From assembly GCF_014237455.1 (NCBI RefSeq), contig NZ_JABZFL010000078.1:1-33455 (forward strand): a DNA stretch of 33,455 bases, given 5' to 3'. Made by a program: the position numbers and the translations under genes. The notes under the pieces were generated by a model. The model worked only from the letters and a program-made list of their open reading frames with translations. It ran no database searches and was not told the DNA's origin. Shown piece by piece: positions 17,689-26,166 of the stretch (the first letter of the stretch is position 1; each line of letters begins with the position of its first letter). This stretch comes from Desulfobacula sp. Lineage in GTDB: Bacteria > Desulfobacterota > Desulfobacteria > Desulfobacterales > Desulfobacteraceae.

Positions 17689-18162
17689 ATGAAACTCCTA
17701 TTTATAGATGACGAACAGACATTTTTGAAATACCTTGCCAAACGACTTGTTCTTGATGGATTCACAGTTAAAACAACTTTTTCCGGCGAAGAAGGGGTAG
17801 AAGCAGCCTCAAAAGAAGATTTTGATGTGGCTGTTGTGGATTTGCAAATGCCGGGAATTGATGGGATCGAAGTCCAGAAAAGATTGAAGGATTTGCAGCC
17901 GATGTTGCCCTGTATTGTTCTTACCGGGCATGGAAGTGTTGAAAACGCTTTGGAAAGCGGTAAATATAATGCGTTTAAATTTTTGTCAAAACCCGTGGAT
18001 ATGGATACGCTTATTGAAACCATAAACGCGGCTTATAATCATAGAATTCAGCAGGAACAATCATCCTCCGGATCTGACAGATCTCAAGCAGGAGCAAAAA
18101 AAGAAGGCGCCATGGCAAAATTGTATGGGAGATTCCGTAAATTGTATGGTGTTGAAAAATAG
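17689..18162 (+). CDS. Response regulator receiver with short C-terminal tail
   Basis: A 157-residue REC protein: DDEQ (7-10), phospho-acceptor Asp51 in VVDLQMPGIDG, Thr in LTGHGS and Lys in LSKPVD. Residues ~125-157 form a polar tail (QQEQSSSGSDRSQAGAKKEG) ending with a basic segment GRFRKLYGVEK, no known output domain. AAGGAT precedes the ATG. It is the first gene after the promoter and ends 48 bases before mrpE, so it could regulate the antiporter by direct contact; this is inference from position. Confidence 0.88.
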   Translation: MKLLFIDDEQTFLKYLAKRLVLDGFTVKTTFSGEEGVEAASKEDFDVAVVDLQMPGIDGIEVQKRLKDLQPMLPCIVLTGHGSVENALESGKYNAFKFLSKPVDMDTLIETINAAYNHRIQQEQSSSGSDRSQAGAKKEGAMAKLYGRFRKLYGVEK

Positions 18163-18210
18163 TTTGTTTTTAGCTTTTGATTTTCATGATATTTGAGGGA
18201 GGATAGTTCA

Positions 18211-18762
18211 TTGATAGTTTCCGGTAATGGGTTTGCCAAAAATGATGGCAAACCGACATCCACGTGTTTTAAATCATTTTTTTCTTTTCTGATTACATTT
18301 ATTTTGATGTTTTTAACCTGGATTGTGCTGTCAGGAAAATTTGATCCTCTGTTGTTATGGCTGGGGGGTATTTCAAGTTTTTTTGTGGCATACTATTTTT
18401 ATGACCTGTTATTTCCAGTAATGGAATCGGGATATGGTAAAGTATTTTTTAGATTTATCAGCTATATGCCCTGGTTGATCTGGGAAATCATTAAAGCCAA
18501 TTTTCACCTGCTGTACCTGACCTTTCACCCACGGATGAAAGAGTTGATAGATCCTCACATTATTACCTTTAAAACCAATTTGAAATCCGATATAGCCATA
18601 ACAACCCTGGCCAATTCCATTACCCTGACGCCTGGAACCATTACGGTAACAGCGGACAATGACGGTGTGTTCAGGGTACATGCCATCGACAGAGAATCAG
18701 CTGATGCCCTGCCGGGTACAATGTTAAAAAAAGTTGCTAAAGTTTTTGGAGAAGAGATATGA
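18211..18762 (+). CDS. mrpE: Mrp-type antiporter subunit E
   Basis: A 183-residue MnhE/MrpE protein with two or three N-terminal membrane segments (~20-70), then FISYMPWLIWEIIKANFHL and ANSITLTPGTITVTA, the conserved MrpE signature. It is a small non-pump subunit needed for assembly or stability in known Mrp complexes. The frame opens at 18193, but a TTG start at 18211 is supported by GAGGGAGGAT at 6-base spacing. The stop overlaps the mrpF start by 4 bases (ATGA). Confidence 0.9.
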   Translation: MIVSGNGFAKNDGKPTSTCFKSFFSFLITFILMFLTWIVLSGKFDPLLLWLGGISSFFVAYYFYDLLFPVMESGYGKVFFRFISYMPWLIWEIIKANFHLLYLTFHPRMKELIDPHIITFKTNLKSDIAITTLANSITLTPGTITVTADNDGVFRVHAIDRESADALPGTMLKKVAKVFGEEI

Positions 18763-19046
18763 GTACTTTTTTTCTAAGCGTTGCATTGGGATTATTATTC
18801 CTGATGCTCTTTTCACTGTACAGAGCCTTGTTCGGTCCTACAGTTCTGGACCGGCTCATTGGTGTCAATGCCATCGGGAGTAAAACCGTCATTCTTTTAC
18901 TGCTCATCGGTTTTCTTTATGAGCGTGTTGACATGTTTGTTGATATTGCATTGGCCTATGCGTTTCTAAATTTTGTTACCGTACTGGCGGCATCACGCTA
19001 TTTTCACAAAAGAAAAGGGTTGTATGAAGAATCCTTTATGGATTAA
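18759..19046 (+). CDS. mrpF: Mrp-type antiporter subunit F
   Basis: A 95-residue membrane protein with three helices: ~5-27, ~36-55 and ~60-80. RALFGPTVLDRLIGVNAIGSK and DIALAYAFLNFVTVLAASRY are typical of MnhF/MrpF. It shares 4 bases with mrpE and is 19 bases from mrpG. Confidence 0.92.
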   Translation: MSTFFLSVALGLLFLMLFSLYRALFGPTVLDRLIGVNAIGSKTVILLLLIGFLYERVDMFVDIALAYAFLNFVTVLAASRYFHKRKGLYEESFMD

Positions 19047-19065
19047 TCATCAATTTGGAGTAACC

Positions 19066-19389
19066 ATGGATATACTTGTCATTTTGTTTTTAGTTACCGG
19101 CTTATTCTTCTTTCTGGGCGGTGCCATCGGCATCATCAGGATGCCGGATTTTTACAGCAGGCTTCATCCGGCTGGCAAACTGGATACCCTGGGAATTTTT
19201 GCCATGGTGACAGGGCTTTCCATATACAACCTTCACCATTTTTCCTTTGAAGCCCTGTTGCTTTCAGCAAAGATGTTTTTAATTGTATTTTTTGTGTTTC
19301 TCTCCAGTCCCACAGCCACCCATTCCATTGTTGATGCAGGAATGCGAGCAGGGTTAAGGCACTGGACCAAAAAGAAACGAAAGGGTTAA
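19066..19389 (+). CDS. mrpG: Mrp-type antiporter subunit G
   Basis: A 107-residue MnhG/MrpG protein with three helices. GAIGIIRMPDFYSRLHPAGKLDTLG is split here as GAIGIIRMPDFYSRLH and PAGKLDTLG; it is the diagnostic G-subunit motif. The C-terminal SPTATHSIVDAGMRAGL is also typical. The frame is open from 18973 within mrpF, but ATG 19066 with GGAG 5 bases upstream is the likely start. Confidence 0.92.
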   Translation: MDILVILFLVTGLFFFLGGAIGIIRMPDFYSRLHPAGKLDTLGIFAMVTGLSIYNLHHFSFEALLLSAKMFLIVFFVFLSSPTATHSIVDAGMRAGLRHWTKKKRKG

Positions 19390-19391
19390 TC

Positions 19392-19637
19392 ATGCACTGG
19401 CCAATTGATTTGATCGTATTAACCTTTGTCATTTTTTGCGCGATTGCTGCCATATCCGTCAAAGATCTTCTGGGGACAGCCATTTTATTTGGTGCTTATT
19501 CATTTATGATGTGTTTGCTCTGGGCTGTTATGGGAGCAGTCGATGTTGCCTTTACAGAAGCATCAGTCGGAGCAGGCGTCAGTACGGTTTTTTTTGTTGC
19601 AGCTGTTTTCAGGACTAGCAGGAGGACAAAAGATTGA
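19392..19637 (+). CDS. DUF4040 / MbhD-like subunit (MrpA C-terminal module)
   Basis: An 81-residue, three-helix protein. VKDLLGTAILFGAYSFMMCLLW and DVAFTEASVGAGVSTVFF carry the conserved DUF4040 motif, including the acidic Glu in TEASVGAG (motif quoted in parts). In classical Mrp systems this module is fused to the C-terminus of MrpA; in Mbh-type hydrogenases it is the separate subunit MbhD. Here it is a separate gene, 2 bases after mrpG. Its last 4 bases overlap the next gene. Confidence 0.85.
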   Translation: MHWPIDLIVLTFVIFCAIAAISVKDLLGTAILFGAYSFMMCLLWAVMGAVDVAFTEASVGAGVSTVFFVAAVFRTSRRTKD

Positions 19638-20458
19638 GATTCCTTGGATTTATTATTGTTTGTTTGACAGGCGCACTGTTGCTGTATGGAACAGGGGAAT
19701 TCCCGGACTGGGGTGATCCTGATTCTCCGGCCTCAACTCATCTTTCAAATCATTATATTGAAAAAGCGATTGAGGAAACTCAGGTTCCCAACCTTGTAAC
19801 GGCGGTTCTTGCTGATTATCGGGGGTTTGACACCATGTTTGAAACAGCCGTTGTTTTTTGTGCAGGCCTGGCATGCTTTCTTTTGTTAAGGGACTTTAGT
19901 CAGAAAAAAGAACGCTTTTACCGGCATACCCCTACCGGGGTTATTCTGCATGTGAAAGACAGCAAAAAAACTCTGAAGGTGGGAAAAGAATTTGAACATA
20001 TGGATAAGGACTGGGTGCCGTCTGATCTGATTATAAAAACGGTCTGCCGGATTTTAATCCCGTTTATCCAAATTTATGCCCTCTATGTTGTGGCTCATGG
20101 TGATTTCTCCCCTGGCGGCGGATTCCAGGGCGGCGTTATCTTTGGTTCCAGCCTGATTCTTTTGGCCATTTCTTATGACCTGAAAACGCTTGTAAGACGG
20201 GTGAATGAAAAAGTTATTGGAATTTTTGCTGCCCTTGGGGTTTTAATTTATGTCGGGATTGGCGTCATCTGCATGTCCATGGGGGGCAATTTTCTGGACT
20301 ATTCAAAACTGGCGCCGCTAGTACCGGGAGATCCTCATCATATCAGGGCTTTGGGTATGTTAGGCGTTGAAATCGGTGTGGGAATTGCTGTAACGGCAGC
20401 AATGGCCATTATTTATATTAATATCGTCTCCGAAGGCAGACATGATGAAGGACTATAG
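19634..20458 (+). CDS. mrpB: MbhE-MrpB fusion subunit
   Basis: A 274-residue protein joining two modules. Residues 1-95 are MbhE-like (helix 1, then VLADYRGFDTMFETAVVF, a motif also found at the MrpA C-terminus). Residues ~130-274 are MnhB/MrpB (TVCRILIPFIQIYALYV, HGDFSPGGGFQGGVI, LGVEIGVGIAV). Six helices in all are expected. It starts with TTG overlapping the previous stop (TTGA), with AGGAGGAC ahead. The split arrangement resembles Mbh and archaeal-type clusters more than Bacillus Mrp. Confidence 0.88.
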   Translation: MRFLGFIIVCLTGALLLYGTGEFPDWGDPDSPASTHLSNHYIEKAIEETQVPNLVTAVLADYRGFDTMFETAVVFCAGLACFLLLRDFSQKKERFYRHTPTGVILHVKDSKKTLKVGKEFEHMDKDWVPSDLIIKTVCRILIPFIQIYALYVVAHGDFSPGGGFQGGVIFGSSLILLAISYDLKTLVRRVNEKVIGIFAALGVLIYVGIGVICMSMGGNFLDYSKLAPLVPGDPHHIRALGMLGVEIGVGIAVTAAMAIIYINIVSEGRHDEGL

Positions 20459-20467
20459 GGTTACGCT

Positions 20468-20884
20468 ATGACTGATTTGTTACCCCTGATCGTGGCAAAA
20501 TACAACTACTGGCTTTATGTGATCTTAATGATGATCGGCCTTTATGCCATGATTGCAAAAAATAATTTGATAAAGAAACTGGTAGGTATGAACATTTTTC
20601 AAACAGCTATTATCCTTTTTTATGTATCCATAGGATATAAGACGGATGCCACCATACCGATCATTCAAAATGCCCATGGCGGACAGGGCGCACACAGCGC
20701 AGTCATTCATGCGGCTGATTATATAAATCCCCTGCCCCATGTTTTAATGCTGACAGCCATTGTTGTATCTGTTGCGACCTTCGGTGTTGCCATGGCATTA
20801 GCTGTCAGGATATACCAGCGGTACCAAACCCTGGAAGAAGATGAACTCAGGATGCGCCTGGCTGATATCGGGCTGGAAGAATAA
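20468..20884 (+). CDS. mrpC: Mrp-type antiporter subunit C (NuoK-like)
   Basis: A 138-residue, three-helix subunit homologous to NuoK. KNNLIKKLVGMNIFQTAIILF and LPHVLMLTAIVVSVATFGVAMALAV (quoted in part: LPHVLMLTAIVVSVATFG) are typical; the conserved Glu of many NuoK proteins in the first of these is Gly-Met-Asn here. A His-rich loop (QNAHGGQGAHSAVIHAA) lies between helices 2 and 3, on the outer face by analogy. It is 9 bases after mrpB and 3 bases before mrpD1. Confidence 0.88.
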   Translation: MTDLLPLIVAKYNYWLYVILMMIGLYAMIAKNNLIKKLVGMNIFQTAIILFYVSIGYKTDATIPIIQNAHGGQGAHSAVIHAADYINPLPHVLMLTAIVVSVATFGVAMALAVRIYQRYQTLEEDELRMRLADIGLEE

Positions 20885-20887
20885 ATT

Positions 20888-22372
20888 ATGGATAATACCC
20901 CCGCACTAATTGTTATTGCACCGCTTTTAGCCGCCCTTTTAGCCGGGCTCGCCGTCTGGATCGAAGAACGATTGTCATACTTAATTGCTTTGACGGGTCT
21001 TGCTATTTCAACCTTTTCTGCAGTCAAAGTGTTGATGCAGGTCATAGATTCCGGCACAATTCAGTACAGGATGGCCGGCTGGGCACCACCCATGGGCATT
21101 GAATACAGGATTGATCTGTTAAATGCCATGGTACTTCTGCTTGTTGCAAGCATTGCTTTTTTAAATCTTTTGGCAAGCTACAAAAGTGTTGACCAGGAAA
21201 CAAATGACAGGCCCGGATCATTTTACACCATTTATCTCTTGTTTGTAACAGGGCTCTTAGGTGTTACAGCCACAGGTGACCTTTTTAACCTCTATGTATT
21301 GATTGAGATCACTTCATTAACCAGTTATGCCATGGTTGCTCTGGGCGACAGGGACAGAGGTCCTCTGGCCAGTCTGAACTATGTTTTCATCGGCGTTATC
21401 GGTGCCAGTTTCTATCTTCTGGGCGTGGGTTATCTGTATCTTAAAACCGGTTCCCTGAACATGGTTGATGTGGCAAATATCCTGTCGGGTATTCATGGCT
21501 CCTCCACGGTATTGGTTGCCTTTATTTTATGCATGATCGGAATCTGGATTAAGATGGCCCTGTTTCCTATGCATGTCTGGCTGCCCAATGCCTATACATA
21601 CTCACCTGTGGCATTTGCAAGGATAGTGGCTCCTTTAATGACCAAAGTCATGGTTTATGTGATGATACGCTTGATGATCACGGTATTTGGGTTTGATTAT
21701 GTTTTTGAAACCCTGAATCTTGCCGATGCAGTAGTCTGGCTTGCAACTATAGCTGTACTTGCCGGTGGTGTTATGGCGCTTTCCCAGAAAAATTTGAAAA
21801 AAATGCTCACCTATATCATTGTATGTGAAATCGGATACATGGTAGGGGGCGCATGGATGGGGAATCAGCTTGGCATGACCGGTGCTATTTTACACATCTT
21901 AAATGATGCATTAATGACGTTTGCCCTCTTTCTCGCTGTGGGAAATATGGTCTACCGGCTTAAAAAAGTTGATTTACCAGATCTTCAGGGGCTGTTCGGC
22001 AAGATGCCCTGGACCATGGCAGGCTTTGTTTTGGCTGCCTTCAGTATCATTGGTGTGCCGCCAACCTGCGGATTTTTCAGCAAATGGTATTTGATTCTGG
22101 GGGCATTTGAGGCGGGAGCCTACCATTTTGCTGCTGCACTTATCATATCCAGCTTGATCTGTGCCGTGTTATTCTTTAAAGTTTTTGAAATCTGCTTTTT
22201 TGACCCCATGTCTGAAGGCCATGGGCACGGGGATTCGCATTCCCATGTAACAATTGAGGAAGCACCGGTATCCATGCTGATTGTATCCGGGCTTGTCAGT
22301 CTTTCCTTGATTGTTGCGGGGCTGTATTCAGGGACCATTGTAAATACGATTATCCTCCCTTTCTTAAAGTGA
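20888..22372 (+). CDS. mrpD: MrpD-like ion-translocating subunit, copy 1
   Basis: A 494-residue subunit of the NuoM/N/MrpD family with about 14 helices. Key charges: Glu140 (TM5, VLIEITSL), Lys222 (TM7, IWIKMALFPMHVWLP) and a Lys in TM8 (PLMTKVMVY). In TM12, HILNDALMTFALFL has Thr344 where relatives usually have Lys (HxxNHALxKxxLF). A His-rich loop (EGHGHGDSHSHV) occurs near residue 445. It is a candidate Na+ or H+ route of the complex. It follows mrpC by 3 bases. Confidence 0.9.
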   Translation: MDNTPALIVIAPLLAALLAGLAVWIEERLSYLIALTGLAISTFSAVKVLMQVIDSGTIQYRMAGWAPPMGIEYRIDLLNAMVLLLVASIAFLNLLASYKSVDQETNDRPGSFYTIYLLFVTGLLGVTATGDLFNLYVLIEITSLTSYAMVALGDRDRGPLASLNYVFIGVIGASFYLLGVGYLYLKTGSLNMVDVANILSGIHGSSTVLVAFILCMIGIWIKMALFPMHVWLPNAYTYSPVAFARIVAPLMTKVMVYVMIRLMITVFGFDYVFETLNLADAVVWLATIAVLAGGVMALSQKNLKKMLTYIIVCEIGYMVGGAWMGNQLGMTGAILHILNDALMTFALFLAVGNMVYRLKKVDLPDLQGLFGKMPWTMAGFVLAAFSIIGVPPTCGFFSKWYLILGAFEAGAYHFAAALIISSLICAVLFFKVFEICFFDPMSEGHGHGDSHSHVTIEEAPVSMLIVSGLVSLSLIVAGLYSGTIVNTIILPFLK

Positions 22373-22410
22373 AGATGAATATGATTATAGTAAAAAGGTA
22401 AACCCAATAA

Positions 22411-23886
22411 ATGGAAACCATTATCTCGATTAAACCTCTTTTGGCAGTTTTAGTTTCTCTTTTTGTCATTCCGGTGCTGGTCTCTTCTTCCAGTAAACCC
22501 AATGTAAGGGAATCATGGATTTTTATTGCAGGAATCATCAAGCTTATTCTTGTTCTCTCCATGCTTCCGGTCATACTTGAAGGAAAACAGATCGCCTTGA
22601 CCCTGTTTGAATTTGCTCCCGGGGCAGCCATTGCATTCAGGGTGGATGGACTTGGAATGCTGTTTGCCATTGTAGCCTCAAGTCTTTATATTGTGACATC
22701 CATTTATTCCATCGGATATATGAGAGGCCTTGATGAACATGGTCAGACCCGGTTTGTCTCCTTTTTTGCCCTGGCTATTTCCGCTACCATTGGTGCGGCT
22801 TTTTCCGCCAACCTGCTGACACTTTATCTTTTTTATGAAATTTTATCGTTAGCAACCTATCCTTTGGTTGCCCATCACCAGGATGAAACTTCACGAATTT
22901 CAGGCCGCAGATACTTAACCTTTATTTTAGGCACATCCATCGCTCTTGTCCTGCCCGCCATGATTTATTGCTATCATGTAACGGGAACCCTGGAATTTTC
23001 CACTGCCGGTATTTTTGCAGACCAGTTGTCTAAACCTGCTGCCACGGTGTTGCTCTTAATGTTTGTTTTCGGGTTTGCCAAGGCAGGAATCATGCCGTTT
23101 CACTCGTGGCTTCCGGCCGCAATGGTTGCACCGACTCCGGTCAGTGCCTTATTACATGCAGTGGCGGTTGTAAAAGTTGGGGTCTTCTCCATTGTCAGGG
23201 TGATGACAGGTATTTTCGGAGTTGACCTGTTGGCAAACTTCAATCTGGGTGTGGTGGTCATGACCATTGCTTCATTCACCATTCTTGTGGCATCCTGTAT
23301 TGCGCTTTCCCAGGATGAATTAAAACGAAGACTTGCCTATTCAACTATCAGCCAGTTGTCCTATATCATTTTTGGTGTGGCACTCTTGTCTCCCCAGGGA
23401 CTTTTGGGCGGGGTCATACACATTGTCATGCATGCCTTTGGAAAGATTACCCTGTTTTTCTGCGCAGGAGCTATTTATGTGGCAACAGGCAAGAAATATA
23501 TCAGTCAGATGAGTGGTCTGGGTAAAAAAATGCCCTTTACATTCGCAGCTTTTTTTATTGGTGCCATGGGAGTGATCGGGCTTCCGCCGGCGGGGGGTTT
23601 TTATAGCAAATGGAATCTGATTTTAGGTACCCTTGAGGCCCAGCAGACTATTTTCATGGTTGTCCTGCTGGTGTCATCATTTCTGAACGCATTTTATTTT
23701 TTACCCATTGTATATAAAGGGTTTTTCGGGAAAAGTGAAGAAGAAGAGGATGGCGGTCCCGTGAAAATACAGGAAGCAAATCTTTGTCTCGTCATCCCTT
23801 TGATGATAACAGCCGTCATTTCAATTGTTTTATTCTTTTATCCAACGGTTTTTGTCAATCTGATAAAGACAGGTTTGGGGATTTGA
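22411..23886 (+). CDS. MrpD-like ion-translocating subunit, copy 2
   Basis: A 491-residue NuoM/N/MrpD-family protein, ~14 helices. All conserved charges of the family are visible: Glu143 (LFYEILSLATYP), Lys224 (FAKAGIMPFHSWLP), Lys255 (VAVVKVGVFS) and Lys345 in TM12 (HAFGKITLFF). This is the copy with the full antiporter charge set. It begins 38 bases after copy 1. Confidence 0.9.
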   Translation: METIISIKPLLAVLVSLFVIPVLVSSSSKPNVRESWIFIAGIIKLILVLSMLPVILEGKQIALTLFEFAPGAAIAFRVDGLGMLFAIVASSLYIVTSIYSIGYMRGLDEHGQTRFVSFFALAISATIGAAFSANLLTLYLFYEILSLATYPLVAHHQDETSRISGRRYLTFILGTSIALVLPAMIYCYHVTGTLEFSTAGIFADQLSKPAATVLLLMFVFGFAKAGIMPFHSWLPAAMVAPTPVSALLHAVAVVKVGVFSIVRVMTGIFGVDLLANFNLGVVVMTIASFTILVASCIALSQDELKRRLAYSTISQLSYIIFGVALLSPQGLLGGVIHIVMHAFGKITLFFCAGAIYVATGKKYISQMSGLGKKMPFTFAAFFIGAMGVIGLPPAGGFYSKWNLILGTLEAQQTIFMVVLLVSSFLNAFYFLPIVYKGFFGKSEEEEDGGPVKIQEANLCLVIPLMITAVISIVLFFYPTVFVNLIKTGLGI

Positions 23887-23912
23887 TTTAAAAAATTTTA
23901 AAGGTTAGAAAC

Positions 23913-24065
23913 ATGAACAGTAAAGATGACAATAAAGAAGAAGATTGGGAAATACTTGGGCATGACCCTGTGCCGGGATATAAAACAGCTCTTTATCTGG
24001 CGGTTTTGATCGCTGTAATTTATTTAATATTTGCTTTTTCAATGGGCGGCGGTGGCGGCCATTAA
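23913..24065 (+). CDS. 50-residue single-helix microprotein
   Basis: A short frame with an ATG after AAGG (8-base spacing): an acidic, hydrophilic N-terminus (MNSKDDNKEEDWEILGHD), a PVPGYKT turn, one membrane helix (~25-43, ALYLAVLIAVIYLIFAF) and a Gly-rich C-terminus ending GGGGGH. It lies in the same direction between antiporter subunits 2 and 3. The segment layout resembles small accessory subunits of respiratory and antiporter complexes. I do not know its family, and cotranscription is inferred from position. Confidence 0.75.
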   Translation: MNSKDDNKEEDWEILGHDPVPGYKTALYLAVLIAVIYLIFAFSMGGGGGH

Positions 24066-24127
24066 CCCATATGAAGTGGCTATTCTGATCTAAAGGGAAA
24101 AGATTAATTTTACACAAGGATGCACTA

Positions 24128-24373
24128 ATGAAAAAAGAACTTACACTCTTTGATAATCCAAAAAACGTAAAAAAACTATTGATTACTTTTTATTGTTCTC
24201 TGGTCATTTTATTGATTTCAGAATTTTTTATTCATCCGCATCCGGCATTCTTTTTTGAACATGTTAAAGGGTTTTCTGCTGTTTACGGCTTTTTTTCATG
24301 TGTTCTGCTTATTTTTCTGGCCAAACTTCTAAGATTAATTGTGATGAAAAAAGAGAATTACTATGACAAGTAA
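24128..24373 (+). CDS. Small two-helix membrane protein (81 aa)
   Basis: An 81-residue protein with helices ~18-36 and ~47-70, a loop containing FIHPHPAFFFEHV, and Lys-rich ends (MKKELTLFDNPKNVKKL, MKKENYYDK). AAGGATG precedes the ATG. It overlaps the third MrpD-like gene by 11 bases, so both are probably translated together. I do not recognise a named family; it is probably an accessory subunit of the antiporter. Confidence 0.8.
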   Translation: MKKELTLFDNPKNVKKLLITFYCSLVILLISEFFIHPHPAFFFEHVKGFSAVYGFFSCVLLIFLAKLLRLIVMKKENYYDK

Positions 24374-26135
24374 CATGCTTCCTCCTGCAATAATATTTAT
24401 TTTAGGCGCAATTCTGATTCCTTTTTTAAAAGGAAAGACCAAATCCATATACATGCTGTTAATCCCCGCAGCCGCCTTTTATGTCCTGGTGAATCTTCCC
24501 TATGGAAATATCTGGACGTATGAATTTTGGGGTTACCACCTGATTATGGGAAGAATTGACAAGCTTTCAATGGTCTTTGGCTATATTTTTATCATCATGG
24601 CATTTCTTGGTATTCTGTTTGCCCTGAAAGTAAAAGATGATCTTCAGCATGTTGCCGCTATCGTTTATGCCGGTTCAACCTTAGGGGTTGTCCTGGCAGG
24701 AGACTTTCTGTCCCTGTATTTTTTCTGGGAAGTCATGGCGGTCAGCTCTACATTCCTGATCATAGCATCCAGAACCAAAGAATCACGGGAAGCGGGCTTT
24801 CGGTATATCCTGGTTCATTTAATCGGCGGCCTTTTCCTTTTGGCCGGGATTGTTCTTACCATCCAGAAAACAGGAACGATTGCCTTTGATTATATCGGGC
24901 TTAACGGGATTGAATCCTACCTTATTTTTATTGGTATTGCCTTGAATGCCGCGGCCATTCCTCTTCATGCATGGCTGCCCGATGCATACCCCCATGGGAC
25001 CCCGACCAGTACAGTTTTTTTAAGTGCGTTTACAACAAAGTCAGCCGTATATCTTTTAATCCGGACATTCCCCGGGGCTGAGCTGCTTATCTGGATCGGC
25101 GCATTTATGGTATTTGTACCCATATTCTTTGCTGTGCTTGAAAATGATATTAGAAGGGTATTGGCCTATAGCCTGTTGAATCAGATCGGATTTATGCTTG
25201 TGGGTACCGGCATTGGTTCCCAGCTTGCCCTGAATGGTGCGGTTGCCCATGCCTTCTGTCACATCCTTTATAAAGGCCTGCTTTTCATGGCGGCAGGATC
25301 AGTTCTGCAGATGACCGGTAAGATCAAGTGTACTGAAATCGGGGGGCTTTATAAAACAATGCCGTTAACCTGTCTTTTCTGTATTGTGGGTGCCGCATCC
25401 ATATCAGCGTTTCCCTTATTTTCAGGGTTTGTTTCCAAATCCATGGTCGTCACTGCAACGGTCAATGAAAAAATGATTTTTGTTTACCTGATATTGCAAT
25501 TTGCCTCTGCAGGTGTGTTTCATCATGCCGGTATTAAAGTTCCTTTTTTCACCTTTTTTGGTCATGATTCCGGCATCAGAGCCAAAGATCCTTCATGGAA
25601 TATGATATTGGCAATGGGCATTGCAGCATTTGCCTGTATCTTTATAGGGGTTTTCCCTCAGCCCTTATATAACCTTCTGCCGTTCACTGTTGATTATATT
25701 CCTTATACGGGTGCACATGTTGTCGGTCAGCTCCAGCTTCTAATGTTTGGCGCCCTGGCGTTTGCCTTTTTGATTCTTTCCGGATATTATCCACCGGAAA
25801 TTAAATCCATTAATCTTGATGTTGACTGGTTCTATCGGAAGCTTGGTCGTGGAGGATATATCGTTCTGGATAAGGGATTAAATACATTAAATATGATATC
25901 CGAAGGTGTTGTAATGGGATTTATCAAAGGCCTTGTATTCTTTTTTAAAAATACAGCAGCAAAAATTGCCCTGTTTGTGGCGGTGAATATCTGGCTGGCT
26001 TTGGGCTATCGGGATAAGCGGCTGGAAATAAAGAAGAACAGACTTTACAATGATATTCTTTCAGGGACCCTGCCGATTGGTATCGGCGCAGCGGTCACCA
26101 TATCCTTTATCCTTATAGTGTTTGTTTTGACTTAA
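24363..26135 (+). CDS. MrpD-like ion-translocating subunit, copy 3
   Basis: A 590-residue ND5/MrpD-family protein with 14 helices and an extra C-terminal region (~480-590) that includes VDWFYRKLGRGG and one or two more helices. Glu123 (YFFWEVMAVS), Lys226 (FTTKSAVYLL) and Lys304 (CHILYKGLLF) are present. In TM7, Asn195 (IALNAAAIPLHAWLP) stands where relatives have Lys. Start: ATG 24363, weak GAGAA upstream; Met5 at 24375 is an alternative. It closes the membrane part of the operon. Confidence 0.88.
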   Translation: MTSNMLPPAIIFILGAILIPFLKGKTKSIYMLLIPAAAFYVLVNLPYGNIWTYEFWGYHLIMGRIDKLSMVFGYIFIIMAFLGILFALKVKDDLQHVAAIVYAGSTLGVVLAGDFLSLYFFWEVMAVSSTFLIIASRTKESREAGFRYILVHLIGGLFLLAGIVLTIQKTGTIAFDYIGLNGIESYLIFIGIALNAAAIPLHAWLPDAYPHGTPTSTVFLSAFTTKSAVYLLIRTFPGAELLIWIGAFMVFVPIFFAVLENDIRRVLAYSLLNQIGFMLVGTGIGSQLALNGAVAHAFCHILYKGLLFMAAGSVLQMTGKIKCTEIGGLYKTMPLTCLFCIVGAASISAFPLFSGFVSKSMVVTATVNEKMIFVYLILQFASAGVFHHAGIKVPFFTFFGHDSGIRAKDPSWNMILAMGIAAFACIFIGVFPQPLYNLLPFTVDYIPYTGAHVVGQLQLLMFGALAFAFLILSGYYPPEIKSINLDVDWFYRKLGRGGYIVLDKGLNTLNMISEGVVMGFIKGLVFFFKNTAAKIALFVAVNIWLALGYRDKRLEIKKNRLYNDILSGTLPIGIGAAVTISFILIVFVLT

Positions 26136-26166
26136 ACTTTATTTTAATTAGTATTGAGGCTTTTAA

